Positions 31,951 to 44,239 of a DNA stretch of 64,000 nt are shown in pieces (within the stretch, counting starts at the first letter, position 1; each line of letters starts with the position of its first letter). The stretch is from assembly GCA_963662175.1 (NCBI GenBank), contig OY759215.1, positions 47,261,213-47,325,212 of the forward strand, written 5' to 3'. This stretch comes from Aradus depressus. Taxonomy: Eukaryota; Arthropoda; Insecta; Hemiptera; Aradidae. A model generated the notes under the pieces. The model was not told where the DNA came from, ran no database searches, and saw only the letters and a program-made list of their open reading frames with translations. The translations under genes and the position numbers were made by a program.

Positions 31951-33170
31951 AGATCCAAATCGTTGTCACTAAACGTCTCTGGCGCCAGGTACCTACATAG
32001 AAAACCACTAAACCAGATTATTTCCTGACTCAAGTCCAGTCAAGTCCTGTGGCGACTTGCCCTTATGTATTATAAAATTTACAGATCTCTTGTTACATAA
32101 TTTATAGATTATGCAATTCACACAATAGACCAGATAATAACAGATAATGTTTTTTTATTCATACAAATTATTGAAAATAGTATTTTAAAAAGCAGCTAAT
32201 GGACCTTGTCTATCGGGATTGCATAAATCTAAAGCAATCTACAGCGGCGATGGTGTGGTAACAGAAGAAATATCTCTGAAATGACTTTATGCTTGGAAGC
32301 ACCTGAATTACCTTTTTATTTCATTTTTTCCAAAATCTGGTTATTATCCATGGATTTTATTTTTAAAAGGAAGTATTTTTACAAAATAAATGCAATATGT
32401 GCTCATTTTATCTGCTCAGGTTCTTCCCATAGATTTGATTACTTAACATAAGCTAAATTAATTTTATTTCAAGTGGTCTTTAAACAAATTTTACCGTTCA
32501 ACGTTTTGAAGATTTTTAAGCATTTATCGTACCACTGAAATGTTACTTCTATGAATCAAAAAAGAAGTTACAGAAAAATATTTAATAAACTTCAAATCTT
32601 GTCTTTGCCTCTGCTTTTTATATTTGAAACATAAATAGATATAAGTAAAAATACAAATATTTTCCCTCCCCTATCTTCTAGAAAACCAGATACTAGTCAC
32701 GGTATTATACCAAGAAGAAAGATGATTTTCGAATAACTATACATTGCTCCTCTCTTTTTGTAAATATTATAAATTATAAAGAAATTTCCCCTTAAGACCC
32801 TTCCCCACTTCTAAAAAATTATAGATATAATTTTAAAAAATCTAAATTAAACTAAAAATATTTACATATGTTAGAAAAAACCATCTATTCTGAAACGGAA
32901 TTTTTTTTTCACATAATTTATAAGGAATAAAATAACTATAAAATTTATGTTTCATATATAAAAACATTATTTCATACTTAGCTTTCATTTTTACCCCCTT
33001 GGGAGAGTCCCTCCACAGATATCCTTCTATAAGATATACAGAAATAAACTTTTGTCTAATATTTTCATTATTAATACCATTATTTTTAATAGTTATTTGC
33101 TCACTTATTTTTTTCTATTATATATTATTATTATTTTTTCTTTATCTTTCTCTTCTATATTTTTCATATT
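31951..33170. other. AT-rich desert
   Basis: About 1.2 kb very rich in A and T, with no frame, repeat match or regulatory motif that I can defend. Confidence 0.5.
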
Positions 33171-33300
33171 ATGCCTGAGGCAGGGACGTGAGAACTTCCC
33201 GAAATAACGTCGTGATGATGACAATTTGGAAAGAATCATAAAAAAATATTTATTATTGAAGTATTTTTATTTTATATATTATTATATTATTTGTTTATAT
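33120..33300 (+). repeat. RepD-like fragment with degenerate hammerhead-like core
   Basis: CTGAGGC (33175-33181), hairpin GGGA...TCCC and GAAAT (ending about 33205), followed by 'aacgtcgt'. This is the + strand equivalent of the RepD start, with two changes in the CTGANGA box. Confidence 0.5.
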
Positions 33301-33639
33301 TATATATGGTATGGTTTTAAGAAAAAACGCGATATTTTCTTTGCTGCACATCAGAAACAACTTGAGTTTTAAGCTTATCGTTATTGGCGTAACTAGGGAA
33401 TTTCCCTGAAGGGGTATGGCCACTTCAAGAAGAATTGAAAAAAATTAGAAGAATCGGAAAATTGTGGGTTTTAAGTAATATTGTTTCTTAATCATTTACT
33501 ATCTATTTATTCGTTTTATTTATCGGAGCTGTTATCCTAAATCACAAACTGATTGCTGAAATCAATATAGTGTGGACATAATGGGATTAAGAATGTCAGA
33601 TAAAAGGCAATGGACGAAATGTGGAGACTTTGATTTCAT

Positions 33640-34490
33640 AGAAACTCACTTGACTTCTCTCACTTACTGGAACCAGGCGGCCGTCCTGAGCAGGGTTATT
33701 TAAAGTCTTCGGGAGCTAAACGCAGTCAATATAAGCAACTCGTCAAACAACTTACAAAATTTGAGCGGCATGAAGCTCCGATAATTGATTATGAGGCGTG
33801 GAACAAAGAGAAATTTCAAACAGACAATCAATGAAAAGAAACTGAGATGGATGATAAATCAAAGGAGGATGATTTAGGTTAGATAAGCCCCTTAAAGAGG
33901 AAGAACAATGTAGAAACCTCAGGATGAAAAGGAAGAATTTAATGATACGAAAGAAGAAAGTAACTGCGAATGAGAATCTTATGGCAAAAGCTCTTGTAGC
34001 AAATTATAAGAAAGACGAAAGAAAGATCAGCCCAGGGAGACTATCGGCAATGAAAGATATGGGATCTTATGTATCCAACGGTATTGTATCTATCTGTGAA
34101 GGCAATGAAACTGGTGAAGATCAACTTTCTACATATTCAGTTCCGATGATGACAGTTCTTTTGCCAGAAAAAAAAGTATAAGTTGTAGTCTCAGAAGGAG
34201 CAACATAAAAGGTAGAACAAGAGAAGAAGGGCAGATGGAGAGTAGTCCGAGAGCCTGGAAGGATAGGGAGGCCACTGAGGTGAGGTTCTCTGGGGAAGGG
34301 AAATGAAGGACACAGGACAAGCAAGGTGATCCGCTGCGGGTTCGTCTTAGAGATGGTCATCTGCGGAGGCGTCAGGTCAGGGGGAGAACGACGGGGTCTT
34401 CGATCCAGTGGACTGACTGCTTAGAGGGCCCAACATGCAGGAGATCGCTGGGTCTGCAAGGAGTACCATTACTCATGCATGCAACTGTAA
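33640..34490 (+). pseudogene. Possible degraded coding region, unknown
   Basis: A frame open from about 33635 to 33834 reads ...SGAKRSQYKQLVKQLTKFERHEAPIIDYEAWNKEKFQ and stops. A second frame (33924-34181) is Lys-rich. From 34.33 to 34.45 kb a translation R-R-R-Q-V-R-G-R-T-T then S-I-Q-W-T-D-C-L-E faintly resembles LINE tails ('GRP..RW.D.'). The parts do not join into one protein. This may be a decayed LINE or an old gene remnant, and it is weakly supported. Confidence 0.25.
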
Positions 34491-34515
34491 CAAACATTTA
34501 TATTCGATATAATAT

Positions 34516-35181
34516 TACAGTAGAACCTCTATAAGTCGAACATCAAGGGAGACGCCAAAAAATTTGGTTTTAGAGTTTTCGACTTATGGAGGATTTCAAC
34601 AGGCGGATTTTGATTCGACTTGTAGAGGTTAAGATTCATTCTAACTAATTTTGAGTTAGAGAGGTGAAATAAATAAAAATTCAAGTTACAGAGGTAACAA
34701 ACATATTTATATTTATTATAAATCAACATTATTTCAAAACATCCTTAAAATAAAAAATACGTAGTATATGTAGGTATTAAAAAGTCAGTAATTTTTTATT
34801 GCTTTAGATAATTGGTAATCCTATTTATTGTATACTCCTAAATTGTTTTCTAAGAAACAATGGTGTACATTGTCGGCAAAATCTTAAAGTCGGTAACTTA
34901 TTTTTCTTCGAGTTATAGAGGCAATAAGTTTCAAATAATCGAGTTGTACAATTAAACATAGCTATGTTCGAGATACAGAGGTCCAATTTATTTTTTCGAG
35001 TTATAGAGGGAAAATATGTACCAAAATGGCTTGTTGGGACTCACTGATTATTTCGACTAATAGAGGGTTGAGATTTCGAGTAATGGAGGTTTTAGGGCTT
35101 GAAGGGAAAGGAACAAAACATTTTTTCGAGTTTTGGAGGTTTTCGTCTAATTGAGGTTCGACTTAAAGAGGTTCTACTGTA
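34516..35181. mobile_element. pogo/Tigger-like MITE, copy 1
   Basis: A 662-bp element (34518-35179) framed by TA dinucleotides. Terminal inverted repeats: CAGTAGAACCTCTATAAGTC at the left, and CAGTAGAACCTCTTTAAGTC on the reverse strand at the right. CAGTAGAACCTC ends and a TA duplication are typical of the pogo branch of Tc1/mariner. The interior repeats 'cgagttatagagg' and variants at least six times, echoing the TIR. No transposase is present. It is closely similar to the copy at 38.29 kb. Confidence 0.9.
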
Positions 35182-35182
35182 T

Positions 35183-35670
35183 TTGATTCCATTGAACAAG
35201 TGAATACGACAATTCCTGATAGAATGAATGTATGAACACGAAATTTTATATGTGAATCCAGAACCATCTAACGACGACACCTATTGATGTTTAGCGAAAT
35301 TGACAAAAGGGAAGAGGATTAGGGAGGAGGCTTAACTTACTGCAATAACTGCCGATAGAATAAATTTATCGACATGAAATTTTATATGTGTGACCTGAAT
35401 CCTATAGGGAGAACACATAGATTTACAGCCAAATCAGCTAAATGGAAGGATAAGATCAGGGGAGGGGCTCAATTCAAAAACTCTAATAACTGCCGATTTA
35501 ATGAATTTATCAACACAAAATTTTGTATGAGGATTAGATGCTCCTATTCAGGTCAACTATTGAATATTAGCAAAAATGGTTGACTGGTTTAGGAGGAGGA
35601 ACGAAAAGTTAATTGATTAATTCGTTCTGAAGAAGTACATAGCCAGTGATTCATTGGAGGCCTTTTTTTC
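35183..35670 (+). repeat. RepA copy lacking its 5' hairpin
   Basis: Three internal modules are clear at about 35.22, 35.34 and 35.48 kb. The end reads 'aagaagtacatagccagtga'. It directly adjoins the pogo-like MITE. Confidence 0.75.
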
Positions 35671-35920
35671 AATTGGAAGATCAGTGTATAATAAAACGAT
35701 ATAAAATAATAAATGACAGTGTGTAAAATAATACACGTATGATTACAAATAAAAATGAAAATGTCTATAAAATATTTTAGTGACTGTAGGTTTTAGAAAC
35801 TCCGTCCTTCATGTGGGTAATAAGGACATTTGAAGGCCCTGAAAGGGTATTTGGAAGAGGAATTGTTGTTATTAGTAATGGTGACTATGTCAGAATAATA
35901 ATAATAAATTTAGTAAAAAA
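35671..35920. other. Unassigned AT-rich spacer
   Basis: Nothing recognised. Confidence 0.4.
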
Positions 35921-35921
35921 A

Positions 35922-37015
35922 TGTTGTCGGTGAATCACTGGGGATGTACTGCCCCTGCGCGAATTTATCAACTCTGGAACCGATTTACCGACTTTGTAGA
36001 AATTCAATATGTGCCGGGACTCTTGATCATCGTATTAAATTTCATGTTGATAGGTTGTTCTAGTCCCTCTCATCTGTTTTTACACTTTCATTTGGCCGAT
36101 ACAACTGAAAATTGATGGCAATCGTCCTTGTGTGGCTTTGAATTAACATATAAAATATTGTGTGGATACATTCATTACAACGTCAGTCTTTAAAGTTTTT
36201 GCGTCAAGACCTGCCCCCTTCTTATTCCTCTATTATCTTTGGATCCAACGACTGAAAACCAATAGGTGTCGTCCTGCAATCGATCAGAAATTCAATGAGG
36301 AGCCTTCAACAGAATTTCATTTTTTCCGACCTCCTGATTTCAAAAATGAAAAAAAAAAAGTGCTGGGTGTCTGTGAACACAATGACTCCCGATAGAATGA
36401 ATGTATCGACACGAATCCATCCCTAATCATCCCTGAGAAAATTAGGAGTGAGACTTAACACAAAAACTCTAATAATTGCCTTTGAAATGAATGTATTGAC
36501 ACGAAATTTCACATGTAAATCCAAAGGCGTATAAGTACGAATTGTTTAGCGAAATCAGCCGATGGGCAGAGGGTTAGAGGGGGCTCAACTCAAAAATTCC
36601 AATAATTGTCGATGGAATGAATGTATCGAAATAAAATTTTATATTTAAATACAAAACCCCTTAAGAATGGCATCTAATTATTTTCCGAAATCGGTCGAAA
36701 GGAAGGGGGACCAGAGAAGAAGGTCGACTCAAATACTCTAATAACTGCCGATGAATGTATCGGTCGACACAAAATTTAGTATGTGGATTCCGGAGCCACC
36801 ATTGAATTTTAGCTCGAACGGTCGATTAGCTTTGGAGGGAGAGTGAAAACGTAATTCATTTGATTGTGCTCCCTAGCACTTCCCTAAGTACATACTTTAG
36901 TTTTGGGAGTCAGGGGTTCGGAAAATCAAAATATTTCAATGAAAACTCAACATCGAATTTCTGGCCGATTTTATAACTTCCCCCATACTTTGTATACTTG
37001 GGGAAGTTAAAAAAA
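35922..37015. repeat. RepA mosaic: minus, plus, minus
   Basis: 35922-36255 is a minus copy entering at 'gtcggtgaatcactgggg'. At about 36.26 kb it switches to a + copy that starts inside the family ('caatcgatcagaaattc') and runs to about 36.89 kb with module starts near 36.37, 36.47, 36.60 and 36.74 kb. 36.90-37.02 kb is again a minus 5' end with its GGGGAAGT hairpin. Rearrangement or nested insertion of siblings would explain the switches. Confidence 0.7.
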
Positions 37016-37060
37016 AAGTGCAAAGGAGAAGTCAGAAGACAAAAGGATGGATTGTAGGGA

Positions 37061-37348
37061 GCATGCGCAGTGGGAACCTCCACCACCAATGTTGACTACT
37101 TTCACCCTCGTGCCGTTCAGTCGTCGTCCATCCACCCCAGTTGTCGGACCTCTCAGTCCTGTCGCTGTCGTCTCCTCCAACCATTGTCGTACTTGTGCCT
37201 TGTAGTGACAGTTGCGTTGTTCACTAAGTGTGTTGACGAACTTCCTGTGCTCTCTCCCTGTCTTTCGTTCGCTCTTCAATCTACATTGGACAATTTTCTC
37301 TGAAATTATTACTTCAGTTTTTTTTTTCGTTCATTTTAATTGGTAAGT
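37061..37348 (+). promoter_or_regulatory. Candidate promoter with non-coding first exon
   Basis: The most GC-rich unique stretch here. It holds an NRF-1-like 'gcatgcgcag' (37061-37070) and an initiator-like TCAGTC (37117-37122) about 50 bp on. About 220 bp of C/T-rich sequence leads to TTG|GTAAGT at 37340-37348, a good 5' splice site. No TATA box and no convincing AUG frame are seen. The 77-codon frame from 37070 uses a GTG start. If real, this is a leader exon of a + strand transcript, the same strand as the two ratchet sites. Nothing in the sequence proves transcription. Confidence 0.35.
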
Positions 37349-37789
37349 AATTATTTCATTTATTTATTTAACATTTTAATGACTACTGATACCAATTTTA
37401 TATCATTAATTATCGTGAAAAAAAAAAATTATATAATAGTACTGTATAAATTATTTAATAACTGTATATTTTTTAAAACAATTTGAATGCAAAATGATTC
37501 AACAGCGGTTATGCTGCAATCTATCGCTGGATTAGTTTAATTGAACGATTGAGGGGACTCTTACATAACTGAAAATTTAGTAAGTCATTAAAATTCATAT
37601 TTACATATACATATGCAAACATATGTATGTAACTGTGCCAAAATTCAAAACGTTTGCTTATACATGTATAAATCGAAGAGGGTAGATGATAGAAAATATT
37701 CGCCACCTTGGTTGTTCAATCTCTTCAACTTACAAGTTGAACATTTGGTAGGTACGTCATGAAATTGCTGGGTGAAAGTATACAAAAAA
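37349..37789. other. Unassigned AT-rich stretch
   Basis: Short A-runs and 'acatatgtatgtaac'-type simple sequence. No gene seen. Confidence 0.4.
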
Positions 37790-38228
37790 AGAGTCGTCGG
37801 TGAATCACCGGTGATGTACTTCTTCAGATCAATTAAGTTTTTGCTCTCCCTTCGAAACCAATCGATCATTTGGGATAATCGATAAAAATCAATTGTTGAC
37901 CTATATATATGTAGAGATTTCTGGATCCTCATACTTTGTGCCGATACATTCATTACATTGACAATTATCGGTATTTTTGAGTCGAGCCCTTCGGTCCATT
38001 TCGCGGAAAATTAATAGATGTCTTGGTAGGGTTCCTGGGTACACATACAAAATTTCGTGTCGATATAATCATTCAATTGGGAGTTTATCATGTTGAGAAA
38101 CGCACAGATATTTTTTGTTATTATCGGATTGGGGAACACGAGATTCCAATAAAAACTCAACATCAAATTTGTAGGCGATTGCACAACTTCCTCCATACCT
38201 CCATACTTTGTACAGCTGGGGGTGTAAA
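37790..38228 (-). repeat. RepA copy with both ends
   Basis: From 'gtcgtcggtgaatcaccgg' at the left to 'tttgtacagctgggggtgta' at the right. At about 440 bp it is an internally shortened copy with fewer modules. Confidence 0.8.
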
Positions 38229-38291
38229 AAGATTTCATACTATAGTTCAGTGGAGTTGTCCAAATTTCTCCCTCAGCAGTTATATCCGTAA

Positions 38292-38962
38292 TACAGTAGA
38301 ACCTCTATAAGTCGAACATCAAGGGAGACGCCAAAAAATTTTTAATTATGGAGGCGACAGGCGGATTTTGATTCGACTTGTAGAGGTTAAGATTCATTCT
38401 AACAAATTTTGAGTCAGAGAGATGAAATAAATAAAAATTCAAGTTAAAGAGGTAACAAACATATTTATATTTATTATAAATCAACATTATTTCAAAACAT
38501 CCTTAAAATAAAAAATACGTAGTATACCTATATAGGTATTAAAAAAAGTCAGTACTTTTTTTTTGCTTTAGATAATTGGTAATCCTATTTATTGTATATG
38601 TACTCCTTAATTGTTTTCTAAGAATCAATGGTGTACATTGTCGGCAAATTCTTAAGGTCGGTAACTTATTTTTCTTCGAACTATAGACGTAATAAGTTTC
38701 AAATAATCGAGTTGTAAAGGTTGTAAAATCAAACATCTCGAACGCTATGTTCGAGATACAGAGGCCCAATTTATTTTTTCGAGTTATAGAGAGAATATGT
38801 ACCAAAATGGCTTGTAGGGTTTCACTGATTATTTCGACTAATAGAGGGTTGTGATTTCGAGTAATGGAGGTTTTTGGGCTTGAAGGGAAAGGAACAAAAC
38901 TTTTTTTTGAGTTTTGGAGGTTTTCGACTTATCGAGGTTCGAGTTAATGAGGTTCTACTGTA
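38292..38962. mobile_element. pogo/Tigger-like MITE, copy 2
   Basis: A 667-bp element (38294-38960) between TA dinucleotides, same orientation as copy 1. Most differences are small indels, for example around 38.34 and 38.70 kb. Both copies lie 65 bp or less from a RepA copy. Confidence 0.9.
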
Positions 38963-39415
38963 TAAATATATTCGGAAGAGTTATTTCTTAGGGGTAGTTG
39001 TCTCTAGACAAAGCACAAATACTCATTGATACACAATTTCATGCAAATTGTTAGAACAACAGAATAATGAGTAGATACTTTGCATTTTCAAAACGGCATA
39101 ACTACCATACCACTGTTTTAGTGCTAATCTAACTCGCTGAAAAGAAGCCTCCGGGGTAGCTTGGACCTCTATCAACATTTCTTCAAAGGCGATTCAGGAG
39201 GGATAGACTTTTCAAAGTTAGAAAGTTTTCGGAAAAAGTGTACGTACTCTTTTAAAATTAAATTTCTAGAATACCTTAGAATTTTTTCTTTTTTTTAAAG
39301 AATGCCTAAAGCCGCACTAATATTGTTTTTTTCATTCAAATCAAACTTCATTTTTTACAAGAAAAAGGTTATCAAGTACTTTTAGAGGAGCATAACCTCG
39401 TACATCTTATAAGTT
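38963..39415. other. Unassigned stretch
   Basis: No repeat or gene recognised. A/T-runs near 39.30 kb. Confidence 0.4.
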
Positions 39416-39680
39416 ACAAGGTCATATCGCCTACTATCAGAACGCTCTTTCGTCACTCTGGTGGACGAAGCCCGACTCTACTGTGGGAGTCCTAAATGTT
39501 GTCTACCTAGGTTTATTCAACTGTCTTTAACGAGTACATGAAATCGCACAGACTCGGGACCATCGCTTAACGTCCCATCCGAAGGATGGCGTGCTCAATT
39601 TTTTTTCACCTTCAAGAATAAAAAAACGTACTGTCTTCGGCCGGCTTTCGAACCAGCTCAGTAAGCAAGCCGCATACTCG
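39416..39680 (-). repeat. SINE, diverged, tail lost
   Basis: Minus strand from a degraded tRNA-like head ('gagctggttcgaaagcc' in place of the B-box region) to 'gcgatatgacctt'. The 3' 'cccgggcatgagtc' and tail are missing. Confidence 0.8.
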
Positions 39681-39714
39681 TTCTACGCTTTTTCTAAAAA
39701 GGAGTATAAAATTT

Positions 39715-40250
39715 GGAATTTGGGTGGAAACAAATTAAGAGAATCCCTGAACGAATTAATCATTCAAGTTTTCGCTCCCGCTCCAAAACCAGTAGAATTT
39801 TTGCGTTAATATTCAAATATGCAGTTATTAGCGTTTTTTAATTCAATTTCCCATCGGCCGATATCGCTGAAATTATGTTATGTCGTAATTGGATTTTGAC
39901 TTCAAATATGAAATTTCATGTAGATACCTTCTCGGACTATTTAGTTTATTTAATTTTGTTATCAAACATTTTGTACTGTTCTTTTATGACCTAAGTCACA
40001 TTTACTTATGGTGTTTTACCGATTGTAAATATTCAAAATAAAGAATTTCAGAAACCAAAACAATAAATAAAAATACATTTATTACATTGACAGTTATTGG
40101 GCCCCCTCTGAACTCCTTCTTCCCTTTTGCCGATTTGACAAAAATTAGTAGGCGTTGCCCTCATAGGGTTCAGGTCACACATGTACAATTTCGTGTCGAC
40201 ACAATTATTCTATCGGCAATTATTAGAGTTTTTGTGTTAAGCGTTTTCAA
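39715..40250 (-). repeat. RepA fragments, broken
   Basis: 39.72-39.90 kb and 40.08-40.25 kb match RepA modules on the minus strand. About 170 bp of AT-rich DNA separates them. Confidence 0.55.
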
Positions 40251-40483
40251 AACCCCTTAATTTTCGAAATAATAGAGTCTTCATGCCTTCTCCTCAACCA
40301 TCTATATTCATAGTAAGTTTCCTTGTTGTTCATCAATGTGTATATGTATGTGAATGTATTAGGATGTATATATGTATTTATGTGGAGTTGTATGAGTGAA
40401 TGTATATTTATGTACCTATACATAATTTTAATCGATCACCCATTATATTTTTCTAATCTTGATACCCCCATGTTTGTTAGGCC

Positions 40484-40511
40484 CTGATGATGGATATGAA
40501 ATATATCGAAA
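40484..40511 (+). other. Hammerhead-like core, single copy
   Basis: CTGATGA, hairpin (GATAT with ATATC), then GAAAC followed by G. It lies outside any palindrome, unlike most others. It is probably the terminal repeat of a decayed Penelope-like element; a ribozyme fold is not demonstrated. Confidence 0.5.
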
Positions 40512-40619
40512 CGTTGGCATTTGAATAGTGTTTTCTTCATTGACTGACCCTCAATACCCCCAGAATTTCGAAATAATCTAAATCCTATTCCCCTCAAAAG
40601 TTTTCAACACTGAGTGTCA

Positions 40620-42687
40620 TCAAGGATATATTGAAACATTGATATACATTTTATGGCGCTATAATGATCAAACTTCTGCACCTCCCTTTCATCGAAATTC
40701 GCAGTGAACTGAGAACTTTAAATTGAATTTTTAATAAATGAAAGAATAATATACATAATCCATGTTGATAGTAAATTATTTTCAACCAGAAAGGGAGTCT
40801 GGTTCTTGGCGTGATAACGAAGAGAAAGGAGAAAACTGGTTATATCAAGGTAAACTTGATGGAGTTTGTAGGATAGCTACATCATATTTATAATACATAA
40901 TACATACCGTATTCATAATATTATAAAAACATATATTGTTATTAGTTTATCATTGTTATTTTTTGTATCACTTTGTCTCTTTGTAACCCGCCTTTTGACG
41001 AAAGATGATGGAAACAGAATGTTTTTTTATCAAATTATTAAATACCTTTTTTTTTATTGCATGTATATTCATTACATTTTACTTTGGAGTAAAAGTCGAT
41101 TAAACATTTGGCCTGAAAAAGTATTTTTATTTATTTCAAGTTTTTCCAAAAGAAAATCTGGAAGTTGGAGTGTACGAAACGATGAGATATAGTGATTTCT
41201 AGATGTACGATATAAGTCAGAGTCAGAGTTTAACAAGTTTTTATTCAAGATATATACATTTTCTTTATTATATCGGGTAGAAATTTAAATTTAAAAAGAT
41301 ATGTTAACAGTTAGAAATAATACCATAGGCAGTTTGTCTCAATTACAGTTTCTTTGGAGGAAAATATAACCAAAGATGTAAGAATTTTCCTACGCTTACA
41401 ACTCGCAAAAAAAAACGAATGAGTAAAGAGTAAACTGTAATTAAGAAATGTACAATCTTTACAAAGTAAATAGCTTTCTTTAATTTCTTCTCTGCAAATC
41501 CGGACTGTGTTCCAACTAAAGATAAAATATTGACCGAAAATTGTCGATAATTGAATAACGTATCTGGGGTTTGCAGATGGTGATTCTAGGAGCAAAAAAT
41601 ATAGGCTATAGCACTGAACAAGAGAATAACATGAAATAGTTATCTGAAAATTTAGTAAATAGCGCTGAAAAAGTCAAGAAAAATATATGTTCTGATAGCA
41701 AAGAAAACTAAAGTATCCCCGTTCCCTTGTAACCCCTCGCCGTTCAAAATGTGCCAGATAGCCTATCTTTGAACCAGACTTATGCTACATGTGAAATTTC
41801 ATGAAAATCCATGATTGCATACAACCCTACATAATGTACTTATGATATTTTCTGACTTTCTTATAAAAAGGAGATGGATTCAAGAAAACTATAATTGCTT
41901 GCTTATTTTCAAAATATTTATAAATATTTTATAATTATATTCCACACTAGCAGATTACCCGGTGTTGCCTGGATGTAAATTTGATTTATATTACTTATAC
42001 TTGCAGCTTATTACATACAATATCCGGTCTGAAAATAAATAGCTTATACCCGCCCTCCCACTTGCCCCCTCCTACACCACCTCACTCCCCCTCCTCCCCA
42101 CTTCGCCACTCTTCTTTCGCGCCTCTTTTGCTATTCGAAAAGCTTATTTATCTCCATTATTTCTAACTTCAGCGAAAATATGTATAAAACATAAAATGTG
42201 GGAAATAAAAATGTCTTGCATATTAATTGAGTTATATTTTCACGTAGGATCGATAGTAACTGATGAAACATGAAATAACTGTTTCTGTTTCCAAGTAAAC
42301 CCCCCTCTATTCAGGGATCTTGAAATCACAATCAATTTGCTGCAACCACGACATAACTCACTCTTTTAGCGGGTAGAACAACACATCTGAGATTCAGCTG
42401 CTCTCCGAGAAAACAATTATTGCTGCAAGTATGTCATAATTCAAAGTGAGGGTAGCTATGAGGTTATATTTTTATATTGTATTATTTCAATAAAACATGC
42501 AGATAAGTTATTTTTGAATAAATGGATCAAGTTATTACACGTCAATATGACGATTTTAGGAAAATCAAAGTTTTTGAGTTATGTCGCTGTTGTAGCAAAT
42601 GAGCGATTTGTACCCGGCAAACGAACGGAAAACGACGAAAGCTAAAAACTAGTGGGGGTTAGTTCGGTCAGTAAATATATTATTGCT
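40620..42687. other. Long stretch without genes
   Basis: Mostly AT-rich. At 41.95 kb 'agcagattacccggtgttgcc' is a phrase common at transposon ends in arthropods, followed by C/T-rich simple sequence to 42.12 kb. No frame above chance and no other repeat recognised. Confidence 0.4.
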
Positions 42688-42870
42688 GTCATACCTTTCG
42701 GTGGAAACCATCGTCACTGGCTGCTGGTCGAGTACTGTGGGCGAGCACTTTCGGTGTGAAGACAGTACAGCATTAACAGTGGCTCGAAGATGATGTCTTC
42801 ACATCAAAAGCGCACGCCCACAGTACTCGACCAGCAGCCAGTGACGACGGTTTCCACCGAAAGGTATGAC
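42688..42870. mobile_element. 76-bp-arm foldback
   Basis: Arms 42688-42763 and 42795-42870 pair with five mismatches around a 31-bp loop. Both arms hold a core of the form GTGACGA, hairpin (GGT with ACC), GAAAG. That is one base off the CTGANGA of the other foldbacks. The mismatches show it is older than the 15.44-kb palindrome. Confidence 0.85.
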
Positions 42871-43289
42871 AACACTAAAAACCAGTCTTTTTTTGATCTA
42901 AAACCGACGAGAAAACCAAAATAGTTTTCAAAAATATCCAGAGTACATACATCCCCCCCTCCCATTTTATTTATAAACCTATGGATAATGTGTTGTTCAG
43001 AAGATCAGGTTGGAAACAAATTAAAATATCATAAATATGTTATGAAGATGGATCTATTACAAGAGCTACCAGACTATAATGAAAACAACAAAATGATTTG
43101 TGAAATAATGATCATTAAAAGTAAATGAACGAAACAGATATTTCTGGATGTTTTTTTTATTTTTCTCTCTTTTCCTATTCGGGTAAATGATTTCTTTTCT
43201 TCTCTCTGAAGAGAAATTTCTTGACTGCTTGAGTCAAAAAATTCTTCTCACTTATTTTATTACATGAGGGCAGAACATGGGGACAGTCC
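42871..43289. other. Unassigned stretch
   Basis: AT- and pyrimidine-rich. Nothing recognised. Confidence 0.4.
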
Positions 43290-43750
43290 TATCAAATATT
43301 TCACTGTTTTTCGTTGGAAATTGTATAAGGAACATTTTTGGTTAGAACCAATTTTTTGCTAGGGTTCAACGTTTTCGCGTAAATCAAGGAATGAAATGTG
43401 TTTCAATACGTCATTTTTGGAAGATTTTCAGAATGTATTTCGTAAATAAAGCGGACTTCGAAAAATTGTATTACATATAAAATGTGCTTTTTGTTTTCTC
43501 TACAACTTTTATTTGAAGAGATTTTTGATTTTGTCTTAAATATAAACGGTATCTCGTAAAATTATCTCATAAACCTAGACCTTGAAATAAAGTGATCTTA
43601 ATTTTCATCTGATTTCGGTCAAAGCTTAATCAGATCTAAGCTAGCAAATGTAATATCTTCATTTCAAAGTCCATATCTACAAATTCCTTTGAAACCTTTA
43701 TCAAAGATTTTCGCTCGACCACGATATACTTATATTTAATGTATAAGAAA
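43290..43750 (-). repeat. RepB middle and 5' segment
   Basis: Minus strand 'cagatctaag' region, 'gaccgaaatcagatgaaaa' and 'caaataaaagttgtagag'. Ends at 43.74 kb near 'gtataagaaagt'. Confidence 0.65.
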
Positions 43751-44239
43751 GTAAAAATCCGATGTGAGGGTGGGCCGCCTCAGTCCGGCAGCCACGGCTC
43801 CTTGGTACATACGCCACTGTCAAGGAGGTATTTCCAAACTGTAGGATTGCGGAACCTCTCATTCATTCTTCATCATCTCCAAGATTTACAACTAATTCTT
43901 GAGAACTCTCCCAAGTGAGGCAAGCAGTTGAAGTTGGGAGTTCAAAGGTGACTGCAGGTGGAAGACCGGAGAAACCGCTCCAGCGTCTTGCTCCAAACAC
44001 GGCCTATAAAAGGAATCTGAAAGAAATTTCTCTCTGGTTGGATCTGTTCAGTCCTGAGTTCTGGAGGGGACCATCACTTTCTCGAGCCAACTTCAAGTTT
44101 CTCTTCAGACCTTTTCCTAGAAGGTGGATGTCTTTTGACTTCCTGCGGAATTATATTTACTGGAGTACGTAGAGATTTAGTTTGTCTATAGAAGGATAAA
44201 TTAGTTTTCCTCCCTACAGAAAAGCATTTGTACTTCCAC
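43751..44239. other. Unassigned, moderately GC-rich; 85-codon frame
   Basis: The + frame 43915-44172 has ordinary protein-like composition (W, F, R and P spread evenly), and its DNA is less AT-rich than its surroundings. I recognise no domain, acceptor or donor pair. It is the best place between 39 and 48 kb to look for an unannotated exon, but support is weak. Confidence 0.3.
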
